A stretch of 64,000 bases of DNA from Roseospira marina (lineage in GTDB: Bacteria; Pseudomonadota; Alphaproteobacteria; Rhodospirillales; Rhodospirillaceae). The number at the start of each line of letters is the position of its first letter. Within the stretch, counting starts at the first letter, position 1. A program made the translations under genes and the position numbers. Shown one piece after another: positions 18,160 through 26,790 of the stretch. A model generated the notes under the pieces. It was not told where the DNA came from. It searched no databases and saw only the letters and a list, made by a program, of their open reading frames with translations. The DNA lies in contig NZ_JACIGJ010000017.1 of assembly GCF_014197855.1 (NCBI RefSeq), positions 1 to 64,000 of the forward strand. The letters run 5' to 3'.

Positions 18160-19197
18160 TTATTGGCCTTGATGGCCCTTGGTCTTGTTTCGTCGCACTG
18201 CGCTCATGCGGCAGCACACGCCGAGGGCGTTTTCGGTCGCCCGGGTGTTCACCGTACCCGTTCCCGCCTTGTCGAAGGCCGTGCCGTGGGCCGGGGTGCA
18301 GATCGGCACCGGAAAACCGCCGGCGACCGTGACCCCTTCGCTAAAATTCTTGGTCTTCAGGGCGATCTGTCCCTGGTCGTGGTACAGGGTCACCACCATG
18401 TCGAACTCGCCAGAAAACGCGCGGGTGAACGCGGTATCGGCGGGAAGCGGTCCGCGCACGTCAATGCCCCGGGCCGCGGCGGCCTCGACCGCCGGAGCGA
18501 TGACGTCGATTTCCTCCCGCCCGCACTTGCCGTTCTCGCCGGCATGCGGGTTGAGCGCGGCGACGCCAAGCCGCGGGGCGTCAAACCCGGCCTGCGTCAG
18601 GACGTCGTGGCCAAACGCAATGGTCTGCTCGATGCGGTCCTGGGTGAGGGCGTCGCTGACGTCCTTCAGCGGGATGTGGCTGGTGACGCGGGTCGTCCAG
18701 AGGTTGCCGAGAATGTTGATCTCGCCGTGATGTTCCGTCTCCATGAGCGAGGCGAACAGGGCCTCCTCGCTTTCGAACGTGAAGCCGCCCAAGTACAGCG
18801 CCTGCTTGTGGATCGGCGCGTACAGGATCCCGTCGATCTGATTCGCGAGGGCCAGTTTGATGGCCGTCGTCAGGGTCTCGCCGACCGCGCGGCCGCAGTC
18901 CGCGCTCACCTCACCAAGCGCGAACGTCGCCGGGTCCAGGTTCTTCAGGTCGAGAACCGGCAGGCTTCCATCCTCCCAGCGCGCCTCCGCCGGTGCGGCG
19001 ATGATCGCCGTCGGCACGGTGACACCGGCATACGTCTGGGCCTTGGCGAACACCCGGGCATCCCCGATCAGGATCGGCCGGCAGGTCTCGGTCAGAGTGC
19101 CGGCGGCCGCCAGCTTGGCGATGACTTCCGGTCCGCATCCGGACGCATCGCCCAGGAGAATGCCGACAATGGGGCTGTCCTCGTTCGTCTTCTGCAT
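18160..19197 (-). CDS. pdxA2: 4-phosphotetronate dehydrogenase, PdxA2 type
   Basis: The protein has 345 residues and is related to PdxA. It shows GILLGDASGCGPEVIAK near the start, ALNPHAGENGKCGREE with metal and substrate ligands, and VTLYHDQGQIALK followed by TPAHGTAFD (catalytic and metal-binding residues). PdxA2 proteins oxidise and decarboxylate D-threonate 4-phosphate or D-erythronate 4-phosphate to dihydroxyacetone phosphate. The ATG at 19197 is preferred because the family N-terminus starts there. Being first in an operon with a TTT transporter and near otnK/otnC supports catabolism rather than vitamin B6 synthesis. Confidence 0.85.
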   Translation of the reverse strand: MQKTNEDSPIVGILLGDASGCGPEVIAKLAAAGTLTETCRPILIGDARVFAKAQTYAGVTVPTAIIAAPAEARWEDGSLPVLDLKNLDPATFALGEVSADCGRAVGETLTTAIKLALANQIDGILYAPIHKQALYLGGFTFESEEALFASLMETEHHGEINILGNLWTTRVTSHIPLKDVSDALTQDRIEQTIAFGHDVLTQAGFDAPRLGVAALNPHAGENGKCGREEIDVIAPAVEAAAARGIDVRGPLPADTAFTRAFSGEFDMVVTLYHDQGQIALKTKNFSEGVTVAGGFPVPICTPAHGTAFDKAGTGTVNTRATENALGVCCRMSAVRRNKTKGHQGQ

Positions 19198-19323
19198 CAC
19201 TGACACTCTTTGACTGAGGGAAATCGGTCGCGGGACAGGGGGCACACGCCCCCCGCTCCGTCCGGCGACGGGGGGCTTCGATCGGGGAAAACAGTCCGGA
19301 CCCGCATAGCATCGCGCCTCTTC

Positions 19324-19429
19324 TAGAGCCTTTTGCGTGATATCTGGATCATGCAAAAGGCTCTATTATATTGATAATTAAGCAAATCGTCGTCGCGATC
19401 TGGTCCAGATCGCTCGGGATTTGCTCTAG
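19324..19429 (-). repeat. Dispersed two-hairpin repeat, copy 2
   Basis: Hairpin A: TAGAGCCTTTTGC (19324-19336) pairs perfectly with GCAAAAGGCTCTA (19353-19365). Hairpin B: GCAAATC and GCGATCTGG pair with CCAGATCGC and GATTTGC across 19382-19424. The segment begins at the stop codon of the DeoR gene and lies upstream of pdxA2. It matches 13938-14034 in inverted orientation. Transcribed from the DeoR side it could end transcription or stabilise mRNA. Confidence 0.8.
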
Positions 19430-20187
19430 TCCGCCAGGATGACGTCGACGTTCCTGGCCCGAATGGCATCAATCACGCTGGCCGACAAACCCCGGTCGCT
19501 GATCACGGCATCGAGGAGATCCAGCGGAATGGCGTTGAGCGGCGCTACGATGCCGTATTTCGAGGAGTCGCAGACCAGGATGCTGCGCGCGGCCGACTGC
19601 ACGACGGCCTTCTTCACCGGCACCTTGGTTTCCGCGGGGGTCGACAGTCCGTTGATGGTCCACGACGAGGCGGACACGAACGCAATGTCGAAGTTGAAGC
19701 GTCGGATCGCCTCGGCGGCGCCCTCGCCGACACAGGACTGGTTCTCGCGCTCGACCAAGCCGCCCGTGTGATAGAGCTGGCACAGCGCGTTCCGCATCAG
19801 GAAGGACGCCACCTCGAAATCATTGGTGACCGCGATCAGGTCACGGCGTTCGGTGAGGTTGCGCGCGATTTGAAGGCTGGTGGTGCCGGCGTCGAGGTAC
19901 AGGACGGCGTTCTCCGGCACCAGGGAGGCCGCGACGCGGCCGATGCGCGCCTTCTCGTCCTGGCGAATGCCGGCCTTCACGACGTGCGACGGCTCCAACG
20001 CCAGGCGCTCCGGAAGCCGGACGCCACCGGACACCGACATGACCCGGCCCGCCTGCTCCAGGTGCTGGATGTCACGGCGCACGGTCATACGGGAGACGTC
20101 GAGCTGACTCGCCAATTCGGCGATGCTCATCACCCCGCGGTTGGCCAGATGGGACAGAATGAAATGCTGTCGTTCCGCCGGGATCAT
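19426..20187 (-). CDS. DeoR-family transcriptional regulator
   Basis: The protein has 253 residues. The N-terminal DeoR helix-turn-helix reads RQHFILSHLANRGVMSIAELA followed by SQLDVSRMTVRRDIQHLEQAG. The C-terminal sugar-phosphate-sensing domain has LYLDAGTTSLQIARNL and SSWTINGLSTPAETK. The ATG at 20187 is preferred because GGGAGGA lies ten bases upstream; a longer reading frame upstream has no family resemblance. Lying between otnC and pdxA2 on the same strand, it probably senses a phosphorylated tetronate intermediate and represses both flanking operons. Its targets are inferred from position. Confidence 0.87.
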   Translation of the reverse strand: MIPAERQHFILSHLANRGVMSIAELASQLDVSRMTVRRDIQHLEQAGRVMSVSGGVRLPERLALEPSHVVKAGIRQDEKARIGRVAASLVPENAVLYLDAGTTSLQIARNLTERRDLIAVTNDFEVASFLMRNALCQLYHTGGLVERENQSCVGEGAAEAIRRFNFDIAFVSASSWTINGLSTPAETKVPVKKAVVQSAARSILVCDSSKYGIVAPLNAIPLDLLDAVISDRGLSASVIDAIRARNVDVILAD

Positions 20188-20362
20188 CGTGGTCGTTCCT
20201 CCCGGGGCGCGGCGGGATCCGCACGCGCCCATCCTCCACTCACACCGCGTATTTTTTTGGTGGGCTTCTTGGCCCGGGCGCGGTGCCCTTTCAAAGTCGC
20301 GCGTCGTCTCGCGCGGGGTATGGGCCCACCGGATCCGGTTCACAGGAGGCCGGTCCGTAACG

Positions 20363-20392
20363 CGCATCGTCCGGTGGGCGGCGGACGATGCG
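20363..20392 (-). terminator. Hairpin after otnC
   Basis: CGCATCGTCCG and CGGACGATGCG form an 11-bp perfect stem six bases beyond the otnC stop. No strong T tract follows, so it may stabilise mRNA 3' ends or act with Rho. Confidence 0.55.
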
Positions 20393-20397
20393 AGGAG

Positions 20398-21027
20398 TCA
20401 GGGCCTCAGTTCGGCGATCTCGGCGTCCGTCAGGTACCGGATCCGCTCGCCGCGCAGCAGGAAGGCCAGCTTGGCCGTCTCCTCCAGCTCCTCGGCGTTG
20501 TCGACCGCCTGCTCCAGCGTATCGCCCAGCACCACCGGCCCGTGGGACGCCAGCAGGAAGGCACGGGCGTCCGTCTTGCGGGCCAACGCCTCCAGGTCCT
20601 CGCCGATGCGCGGGTCGCCCGGCCGGTAATAGGGCACGACCGGCAGGCTGCCGGCCCGCATGACGTAGTAGGGCGTGAAGGGCCGCAGGGCGTTCTCGTA
20701 ATCCAGGTCCTGCCGACAGGCCAAAGCCGTCAGATAGGTCGAATGCAGGTGCACGATGGCCCCGGTCTTCGGGCGCGCCCGGTAAAGGCTCAGGTGGAAC
20801 GGCAGCTCCTTCGACGGCTTTGCGCCCGTCAGAAGCGCGCCGTCGGCGTCCACCTCCGAAATGTCGTCCGGCCCCATCCGACCGAAGTTGCCGCCGGTTG
20901 GGGTGATCAGAATGCGATCCTTGGCGGTGCGCACCGAGATGTTGCCCGCACCGCCCGCCACCAGGCCGCGGTCGAACAGAGAACAGCCCAACGCGCACAT
21001 GCGTTCGCGATACGCCCCAATACTCAT
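20398..21027 (-). CDS. otnC: 3-oxo-tetronate 4-phosphate decarboxylase (class II aldolase family)
   Basis: The protein has 209 residues of the class II aldolase/adducin fold. GGAGNISVRTAKDRILITPTG binds phosphate. VHLHSTYLTALA has the zinc-binding HxH. ASHGPVVLGDTLEQAVDNAEELEE is also typical. OtnC decarboxylates 3-oxo-tetronate 4-phosphate to dihydroxyacetone phosphate or its isomer. Its ATG overlaps the otnK stop (ATGA, 21024-21027), so translation is coupled. An ATG 18 bases further upstream in otnK is possible but less likely. Confidence 0.85.
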   Translation of the reverse strand: MSIGAYRERMCALGCSLFDRGLVAGGAGNISVRTAKDRILITPTGGNFGRMGPDDISEVDADGALLTGAKPSKELPFHLSLYRARPKTGAIVHLHSTYLTALACRQDLDYENALRPFTPYYVMRAGSLPVVPYYRPGDPRIGEDLEALARKTDARAFLLASHGPVVLGDTLEQAVDNAEELEETAKLAFLLRGERIRYLTDAEIAELRP

Positions 21028-22277
21028 GAACCGCCCCCCTGACACGCGAAGAAAAACCGCTCCTGGCCGAAGTTGCCGGACTTAAGGGCCATGGCATACG
21101 GCTTGTTGACGGCCCGCACCCACGGCACGCCGGGCGCGATGGTCGGCCCGATATGGAACGCGCTGACGCCGAGCGCCTGGACCACCGCCCCGGAGGTCTC
21201 GCCACCGGCCACGACGAAGCGGGTGAATCCGGCCGCCGCCAGCTTGGCCGCCAGGGCCGCGAACGTGGCCTCGATGGCCGCGCTGGCCGCCGGACCAAAG
21301 GTCCGTTGGATCTCGTCCAAGGCCTGCGGAGCGCGGGTCGCATACACCAAGGGCGCCCATGGCGCGGCCCGGTTCTCCAGCACCCAAGCCGCCAGGACAT
21401 CGACATAGTCCGGATCACTCAGGCAGCGACTGACGTCGACCGCAAGGGCCGGCGCCTCGGCCGCGTAGGCCGCAACCTGACAGTTGGTCATCGTTGAGCA
21501 CGACCCGGCGATCACGACCGTCTCGGTGCCAACCGGCGCGCCCGCGTCACTGGCCCGTGCCGGGTCGGCCAGCCGGGTGCGCCACGCCCGCGCCAACCCC
21601 GCGCCCAGGCCCGACCCGCCGGTTACCAGCGGCATGTCGGCCACGGCCTGTCCCAGCGTATCCAGGTGCGCGTCCGTCCGGGCATCGAGAACGGCATAGC
21701 GATGTCCGGCCGCGCGCTGGGCCTCAAGGGCTTCGCGCACGGCGTCCGGCCCCCGGTCCACGACCTCGCCCGTCACCACACCGCAGGATCCGCGCGCCTG
21801 GGCCGCCATCAGCCGCGCCAGATGGCTGTCGGTCATCGGGTTGACCGGGTGGTACCGCATGCCCGACTCGGCCAGCGGCACGTCGCCGACGAACAGCTCG
21901 CCATTGTGGACCGTGCGTCCATTGACGGGCAGCGCGGGACACAGAACCGTGAAGTCGGCGCCGAGGGCATCCAGCAATGCATCCGCGACGGGACCGATGT
22001 TGCCCGCAGCCGTGCTGTCGAAGGTCGAGCAGTATTTCTGGAAGATCAGAGGGCAGTCGCGCGCCTGCAGCCACTCCAGCGCCGCCAGCGAGTCCGCCAC
22101 GGCTTCCGAGGCCGGGCAGGAGCGGGACTTGAGGCTAATGACGACCGCCTCGGCGTCCACGGCCATGTCGGCGGGCGGCACGCCGATGGTCTGGATGGTG
22201 CGCACCCCCTCCGCCACGAGGAACCCGGCGATGTCGGTCGCCCCGGTGAAATCGTCCGCGATCACGCCGATCAGCAT
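21024..22277 (-). CDS. otnK: 3-oxo-tetronate kinase (four-carbon acid-sugar kinase)
   Basis: This kinase of 417 residues belongs to the former DUF1537 family. The sugar-binding domain starts LIGVIADDFTGATDIAGFLV and contains ALKSR-like VVISLKSRSCPA and FQKYCSTFDSTAAGNIGP. The C-terminal nucleotide-binding domain has FVVAGGETSGAVVQALG and KSGNFGQERFF. It resembles OtnK more than the D-threonate kinase branch. OtnK and OtnC usually act with a dehydrogenase (LtnD/DenD) and the isomerase OtnI; neither is seen here. PdxA2 nearby suggests an alternative or additional oxidation route. Confidence 0.87.
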   Translation of the reverse strand: MLIGVIADDFTGATDIAGFLVAEGVRTIQTIGVPPADMAVDAEAVVISLKSRSCPASEAVADSLAALEWLQARDCPLIFQKYCSTFDSTAAGNIGPVADALLDALGADFTVLCPALPVNGRTVHNGELFVGDVPLAESGMRYHPVNPMTDSHLARLMAAQARGSCGVVTGEVVDRGPDAVREALEAQRAAGHRYAVLDARTDAHLDTLGQAVADMPLVTGGSGLGAGLARAWRTRLADPARASDAGAPVGTETVVIAGSCSTMTNCQVAAYAAEAPALAVDVSRCLSDPDYVDVLAAWVLENRAAPWAPLVYATRAPQALDEIQRTFGPAASAAIEATFAALAAKLAAAGFTRFVVAGGETSGAVVQALGVSAFHIGPTIAPGVPWVRAVNKPYAMALKSGNFGQERFFFACQGGGS

Positions 22278-22449
22278 CGCCTCCTCCCCAAGACAGGTGC
22301 AGCGAATAGGGTCATCGAACTATCACACTTCGGATCGGAAGACGACAGAAATTCACACATCGTCACATTTCTGATCAGACCAGCGCACCCGACGCCCGTA
22401 CTTCCCCCATGCTCCCGGCCCTCTCACCCTCAAACCCGCGCGGGCCGAG

Positions 22450-22496
22450 GCCCGGTTGGGGCGCTTTTGGGCTTGCCAAGCGCGCCCCAACCGGGC
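22450..22496. repeat. 15-bp perfect inverted repeat between otnK and fbpA
   Basis: GCCCGGTTGGGGCGC (22450-22464) pairs with GCGCCCCAACCGGGC (22482-22496) around a 17-base loop. It sits in the 299-base divergent region, 80 bases before fbpA. It could act as a terminator or attenuator in front of fbpA or as a structural barrier between the two operons. No T tract follows. Confidence 0.6.
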
Positions 22497-22510
22497 TAGT
22501 CCGTGCGCAT

Positions 22511-22534
22511 GCGTTTCATTCTCAATAGAAACGC
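22511..22534. promoter_or_regulatory. Candidate iron-regulator operator upstream of fbpA
   Basis: GCGTTTC-N10-GAAACGC is a perfect 7-bp dyad with the Fur-like half ATTCTCA inside it. It lies 43 bases before the ferric-iron binding protein gene. The role is inferred from dyad symmetry and gene function only. Confidence 0.4.
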
Positions 22535-22576
22535 CGCACACGATATGAGCCCCATGGATCGGACAGGGAGTGTTTC

Positions 22577-23608
22577 ATGATGGTTTCCAAGCGAGTCGTT
22601 CTCGCCGCCGGCGTGGTCGCCGCGTCTCTCGCGGGCCCGACAGCAGCCTGGGCCGCGGACGAGGTGAATATCTATTCGTATCGGCAGCCCTTCCTGATCC
22701 AGCCGATGCTTGACAGCTTCACCGCAGAGACCGGGATCGAGACCAACGTGGTCTACACCGACCAGGGGCTGGTGGAGCGACTGAAGGCCGAGGGCATGAA
22801 CAGTCCGGCCGACGTCGTGTTGACCGTCGACATCAAGCGCCTGACCGAATTGGCCGAGGCGGATGTGGTTCAGCCCGTCTCGTCGCCGGTGCTCGACGAG
22901 AACATCCCCGCCGCATACCGCCATCCGGAGGGGCTGTGGTTCGGCCTGACCACGCGCGCGCGGGCGATCTACGCCTCCAAGGAGCGGGTTCCCGAAGGCA
23001 CGATCACCCGCTACGACGATCTGACCGATCCCGAATGGAAGGGCAAGGTCTGTACGCGCCCCGGCGATCACGTCTACAATATCGGCCTGATCTCGGCGAT
23101 GATCGCGCATGACGGCGTCGAAGACACCCGCGTCTGGCTCGAGGGGCTCAAGGCCAATCTGGCCCGAAAGCCCGGCGGCAATGACCGCGCCCAGGTCAAG
23201 GCGATCAAGGAAGGCCTCTGCGATCTGGCCCTGGCCAACACCTATTACATGGGCGCCATGCTCAACGATCCCGAGCAGCGGGCGTGGGCCGAGAGCGCTT
23301 ACATGATCTTCCCGGACCTGTCGGGCCACGGCACCCACGTCAACGTCAGCGGCATGGCCATGACCCAGAGCGCACCGAACACGGACAACGCCCTGAAGCT
23401 CATGGAATTCCTGTCCGGCGACGAGGCCCAGGCCCTTTACGCCGAGGTCAATCACGAGTTCCCCGTAAAGCCAGGCGTGCCGCGCAGCGACCTGGTGGCC
23501 TCCTGGGGAGAGTTCGAGGTCGATTCGATCAACCTAGCCGAGGTCGCCGCCCACGCCTCGGAGGCGCTGATGCTGGTGAACGAGGTCAACTACAACGAAG
23601 GCCCCTAA
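22577..23608 (+). CDS. fbpA: Ferric-iron ABC transporter periplasmic binding protein
   Basis: The protein has 343 residues with a signal peptide ending at AWA near residue 26. FbpA/FutA-type features follow: EVNIYSYRQPFLIQPMLDSF, ADVVLTVDIKRLTELAEADV, ADLALANTYYMGAML (the Tyr-Tyr ferric-iron ligands) and SGMAMTQSAPN. It binds ferric iron in the periplasm and delivers it to FbpB/FbpC. An AGGGAG-type ribosome site precedes the ATG. The 198-base gap to fbpB holds no gene. Confidence 0.9.
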   Translation: MMVSKRVVLAAGVVAASLAGPTAAWAADEVNIYSYRQPFLIQPMLDSFTAETGIETNVVYTDQGLVERLKAEGMNSPADVVLTVDIKRLTELAEADVVQPVSSPVLDENIPAAYRHPEGLWFGLTTRARAIYASKERVPEGTITRYDDLTDPEWKGKVCTRPGDHVYNIGLISAMIAHDGVEDTRVWLEGLKANLARKPGGNDRAQVKAIKEGLCDLALANTYYMGAMLNDPEQRAWAESAYMIFPDLSGHGTHVNVSGMAMTQSAPNTDNALKLMEFLSGDEAQALYAEVNHEFPVKPGVPRSDLVASWGEFEVDSINLAEVAAHASEALMLVNEVNYNEGP

Positions 23609-23806
23609 GCCAACCGCGGCGGCCTGACCGCGGCGGGTCGATGCGACGTCCGTCCCACCGCGTCCCGAACCCGTGCGACGGCGCGGCGCACCTCGAACCG
23701 GGGTCCGGTGTCCGGGGGCGCCGCGCGCTTTTGTTCGATCGCCACGATTGTTCGATCACCACAGTGCCGGCTCCGCCCCTGGTTTCGGAAGGGACGAAGG
23801 ACGTTC

Positions 23807-25624
23807 ATGACCGAGAAGACCGTCCGTGCCATGCCGCCCGACGGTCCCGTCCTGCGACGGGGCTGGCCCCGCCCCTCGTTCTGGACCCGCCCCTCGTTCT
23901 GGACCCGCCCCTCGTTCTGGACTCTGGGCGCCGCCCTGGCCGCCCTGATCGTGGCCACGCCTACCATCGCCGTCGTCGTCATGGCCCTGACGCCGGGCGA
24001 CGCCAACATCTGGCCCCATCTGGCCAGCACCATCCTGCCCACCTACATCCGCAACACCCTGCTGCTGCTGCTCGGCGTGGGCTTGGGCACCTTCCTGATC
24101 GGGACCGGCACGGCCTGGCTGGTGACGATGTTCCGCTTCCCCGGGCGGCGCCTGTTCGAATGGGCTCTGCTGGTACCCCTGGCCGTTCCGGCGTTCATCA
24201 TCGCCTTCACCTACACCGAGCTGCTGGAGTACGCCGGCCCCGTGCAGGCGGCCCTGCGCGCCCTGTTCGGCTGGTCCAGCCCCCGCGACTACTGGTTCCC
24301 GGAGATCCGCAGCCTGGGCGGGGCGGTGTCGATGATGACCCTGGTGCTGTACCCGTATGTCTACCTGCTGGCCCGCTCGGCCTTCCTGGAACAGTCCCTG
24401 TGCACCCTGGAGGTCAGCCGCACCCTCGGTTGCACACCCTGGGCGGCGTTCCGCCGGGTCGCCCTGCCGTTGGCCCGCCCCTCCATCGCCGTGGGCTTGG
24501 CCCTGGTGCTTATGGAAACGCTCAACGACTACGGAACCGTGAAGCTGTTCGGCGTCCAGACGCTGACCAACGGCCTGTACAATGTGTGGCTGATCATGGG
24601 CAACCGATCCGGGGCGGCGCAGGTGGCCTGCGTGCTCCTGCTTTTCATCATCGGGTTGATCGTGCTGGAGCGTCAGGCGCGGTTCCGGCGCGCGTATCAG
24701 AACACCGGCACGCGCATGCGCCCCGTGGAGGGCCGGCCGCTGTCCGGCTGGCGTGGCTGGGGGGCGACCCTGGCCTGCGCCCTGCCCATCACCCTGGGCT
24801 TCCTGGTTCCGGCCAGCGTGCTGCTGCGCAACGCCATCCCCCGCTTTTCCGAAAGCGGAACGGCCGATGTCTTGGCGTTCGCCGGAAACAGCCTGACGCT
24901 GTCGGCCACCGCCGCCGTGGTGGCCGTGGCCATCGGGGTGTTCATGGCCTATGCCTCGCGCCTGGGCACGGGCACCGGGTTGAAGTGGTGCGTGCGCATC
25001 GCCAGCCTGGGCTACGCCATTCCCGGCACGGTCCTCGCGATCGGCATCCTCGCACCCTTCGGCGCCGTGGACACCGCGGTGGACGCCTTTTTCCGCGCCA
25101 CGTTCGGGGTCTCGACCGGGCTGCTGCTCTCGGGCACCCTCTTCGCCCTGGTGTTCGCCTATGTCGTGCGGTTCCTGGCGCTGGCCTATGGCACGGTCGA
25201 GGCGGGCCTGGGCCGGGTGCGCCCGACGGTGGACATGGCCGCCCGCACCCTGGGCTGCACCCCGGGGCGGGTGCTTTGGCGGGTCCACCTGCCCATCATG
25301 CGGGGCAGCCTGTTGACGGCGGCCCTGCTGGTCTTTGTGGACGGCATGAAGGAGCTGCCCGCCACCCTGCTGCTGCGGCCCTTCAACTTCGACACCCTGG
25401 CCACCCATGTCTTCCAGTTCGCGTCGAGTGAACAGATCGAGCAGGCCGCCCTGGGGGCGCTGGCCATCGTCGCCGCCGGCCTTCTCCCCGTGATCGTGCT
25501 CAGCCGCTCCATCGCCCGCGCGCGCCAATGGGCCCCCTCCCCGGCCGCCGCGTCGGTCGACCGAGAGGCGAGGGTTGCGCCCCGATCCCCATTCCGGTCC
25601 CAAACCCAGGAGTCCGCCGCGTGA
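23807..25624 (+). CDS. fbpB: Ferric-iron ABC transporter permease (fused two-domain)
   Basis: The permease has 605 residues and two binding-protein-dependent permease halves, each ending in an EAA loop: TLEVSRTLGCTPWAAFRRVALP and VDMAARTLGCTPGRVLWRVHLP. About twelve membrane helices are predicted. The start at 23807 follows GAAGGACG; an upstream in-frame start would add 33 unlikely residues. The N-terminal tail contains three copies of RPSFWT encoded by an 18-bp tandem repeat. The stop overlaps the fbpC start (GTGA). Confidence 0.9.
   Translation: MTEKTVRAMPPDGPVLRRGWPRPSFWTRPSFWTRPSFWTLGAALAALIVATPTIAVVVMALTPGDANIWPHLASTILPTYIRNTLLLLLGVGLGTFLIGTGTAWLVTMFRFPGRRLFEWALLVPLAVPAFIIAFTYTELLEYAGPVQAALRALFGWSSPRDYWFPEIRSLGGAVSMMTLVLYPYVYLLARSAFLEQSLCTLEVSRTLGCTPWAAFRRVALPLARPSIAVGLALVLMETLNDYGTVKLFGVQTLTNGLYNVWLIMGNRSGAAQVACVLLLFIIGLIVLERQARFRRAYQNTGTRMRPVEGRPLSGWRGWGATLACALPITLGFLVPASVLLRNAIPRFSESGTADVLAFAGNSLTLSATAAVVAVAIGVFMAYASRLGTGTGLKWCVRIASLGYAIPGTVLAIGILAPFGAVDTAVDAFFRATFGVSTGLLLSGTLFALVFAYVVRFLALAYGTVEAGLGRVRPTVDMAARTLGCTPGRVLWRVHLPIMRGSLLTAALLVFVDGMKELPATLLLRPFNFDTLATHVFQFASSEQIEQAALGALAIVAAGLLPVIVLSRSIARARQWAPSPAAASVDREARVAPRSPFRSQTQESAA
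23870..23923 (+). repeat. Three tandem copies of an 18-bp coding repeat
   Basis: The unit CGCCCCTCGTTCTGGACC occurs at 23870, 23888 and 23906, the last with one terminal change. It encodes RPSFWT three times just before the first membrane helix of FbpB. The length is a multiple of three, so copy-number change would not break the frame. Confidence 0.9.
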
Positions 25625-26775
25625 CCCGTCCCCCGCAGGAGCGGACCCCTCCCGCCCTGGAGATGCGCGCCATCACCCATGGGTACGGATCCCGGCCGGT
25701 GGTCCGCGACGTCTCCCTGGTGCTGCCGCCGGGGCAGTTGATGTGCCTGCTCGGCCCCTCGGGCTGCGGCAAGACCACCACCCTACGCATCGCCGCGGGG
25801 TTGGAGCATCCCTGGACCGGCGAGATTCGCATGGGCGGCGAGACCGTGGCCATGGGCGCCGAGGCCTTGCCGCCGGAGCGCCGGCACATCGGCTTCCTGT
25901 TCCAGGACTTCGCGCTGTTCCCCCATCTGACCGTGGCCGACAACGTGGGCTTCGGGATCACCCACCGCCGTCGGGCCGAGCGACGCCAGCGCGTGCGGGC
26001 GGCCCTGGACATGGTCGGCATGGCCGAGCATGCCAAGGTGTATCCCCACACCCTGTCCGGCGGTCAGCAGCAGCGCGTAGCCTTGGCCCGGGCCCTGGCG
26101 CCGGAGCCCCGGCTGATGCTGTTGGACGAGCCGTTCTCCGGCCTGGACGCCCGCCTGCGCCACCAGATCCGCGCCGAGACCTTCGACGTCCTGCGCGCCA
26201 ACGGCGTGGCGGCGGTGATGGTCACCCACGACCCGGAAGAGGCCATGTATATGGCCGACCGCATTGTGCTGATGGATCAGGGGCGGATCGTGCAGACGGG
26301 CGATCCGGCGACGCTGTACCACCAGCCCGCCTGCCCCTTCGCGGCGCGCTTTTTCGGCGAGATCAATGAGCTGCCCGCCCGGGTCCGCCACGGGGTGGCC
26401 GAGACGCCGTTGGGTACCCTGCCGGCGCCGCCCCGGGCCGGCCATCGGGATGCCCCCAGGAACGCCCTCGCGATGATCCGCCCCGAGGCCTTTGTCCTGG
26501 AGACGGCGCCCCAAGGGGACCAACCTCGGGCCCGAATCACGGCCATCCGTCACCTGGGCCGCTTCCATGACGTCACCCTGGTGATCGCGGACGGGGCGAC
26601 CGGCACCCACCTGCACGCCCATATCGCCGACATGCCGCCGATACCCCTGGGCGCGGAGGTCGGGATCGGCCTGAAACCCGCCGGGGTCTTCATCTTCCCG
26701 GCGGACGAACGCGGCAAGGCCGCCGTCCTATCGCCGGAGCCTGGATCGGTATCGTCTGTGCATCCCGCCCTATGA
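25621..26775 (+). CDS. fbpC: Ferric-iron ABC transporter ATP-binding protein
   Basis: The ATPase has 384 residues. Walker A is GPSGCGKTTTLR, the Q-loop region is FLFQDFALFPHLTVADNV, the signature is [15 protein letters not shown], Walker B is LMLLDEPFSGLD, and the H-loop is VTHDPEEAMYMADR. The C-terminal 130 residues form the regulatory TOBE region of FbpC/PotA-type ATPases. A GTG start at 25621 overlaps the fbpB stop and has AGGAG eight bases upstream. It powers the FbpABC importer. Confidence 0.92.
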   Translation: MTRPPQERTPPALEMRAITHGYGSRPVVRDVSLVLPPGQLMCLLGPSGCGKTTTLRIAAGLEHPWTGEIRMGGETVAMGAEALPPERRHIGFLFQDFALFPHLTVADNVGFGITHRRRAERRQRVRAALDMVGMAEHAKVYPHTLSGGQQQRVALARALAPEPRLMLLDEPFSGLDARLRHQIRAETFDVLRANGVAAVMVTHDPEEAMYMADRIVLMDQGRIVQTGDPATLYHQPACPFAARFFGEINELPARVRHGVAETPLGTLPAPPRAGHRDAPRNALAMIRPEAFVLETAPQGDQPRARITAIRHLGRFHDVTLVIADGATGTHLHAHIADMPPIPLGAEVGIGLKPAGVFIFPADERGKAAVLSPEPGSVSSVHPAL

Positions 26776-26790
26776 CGGAAGTGCCGCCCA

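Noticed and set aside
14989-19203. A 1404-residue open frame on the + strand
   Set aside because: It is antisense to tctC, tctA, tctB and pdxA2, which have clear families. The frame is open only because of high-GC codon bias.
23756-25603. A 615-residue open frame on the - strand
   Set aside because: It is antisense to fbpB, low in complexity (Gly, Gln, Arg, His) and without any recognisable domain.
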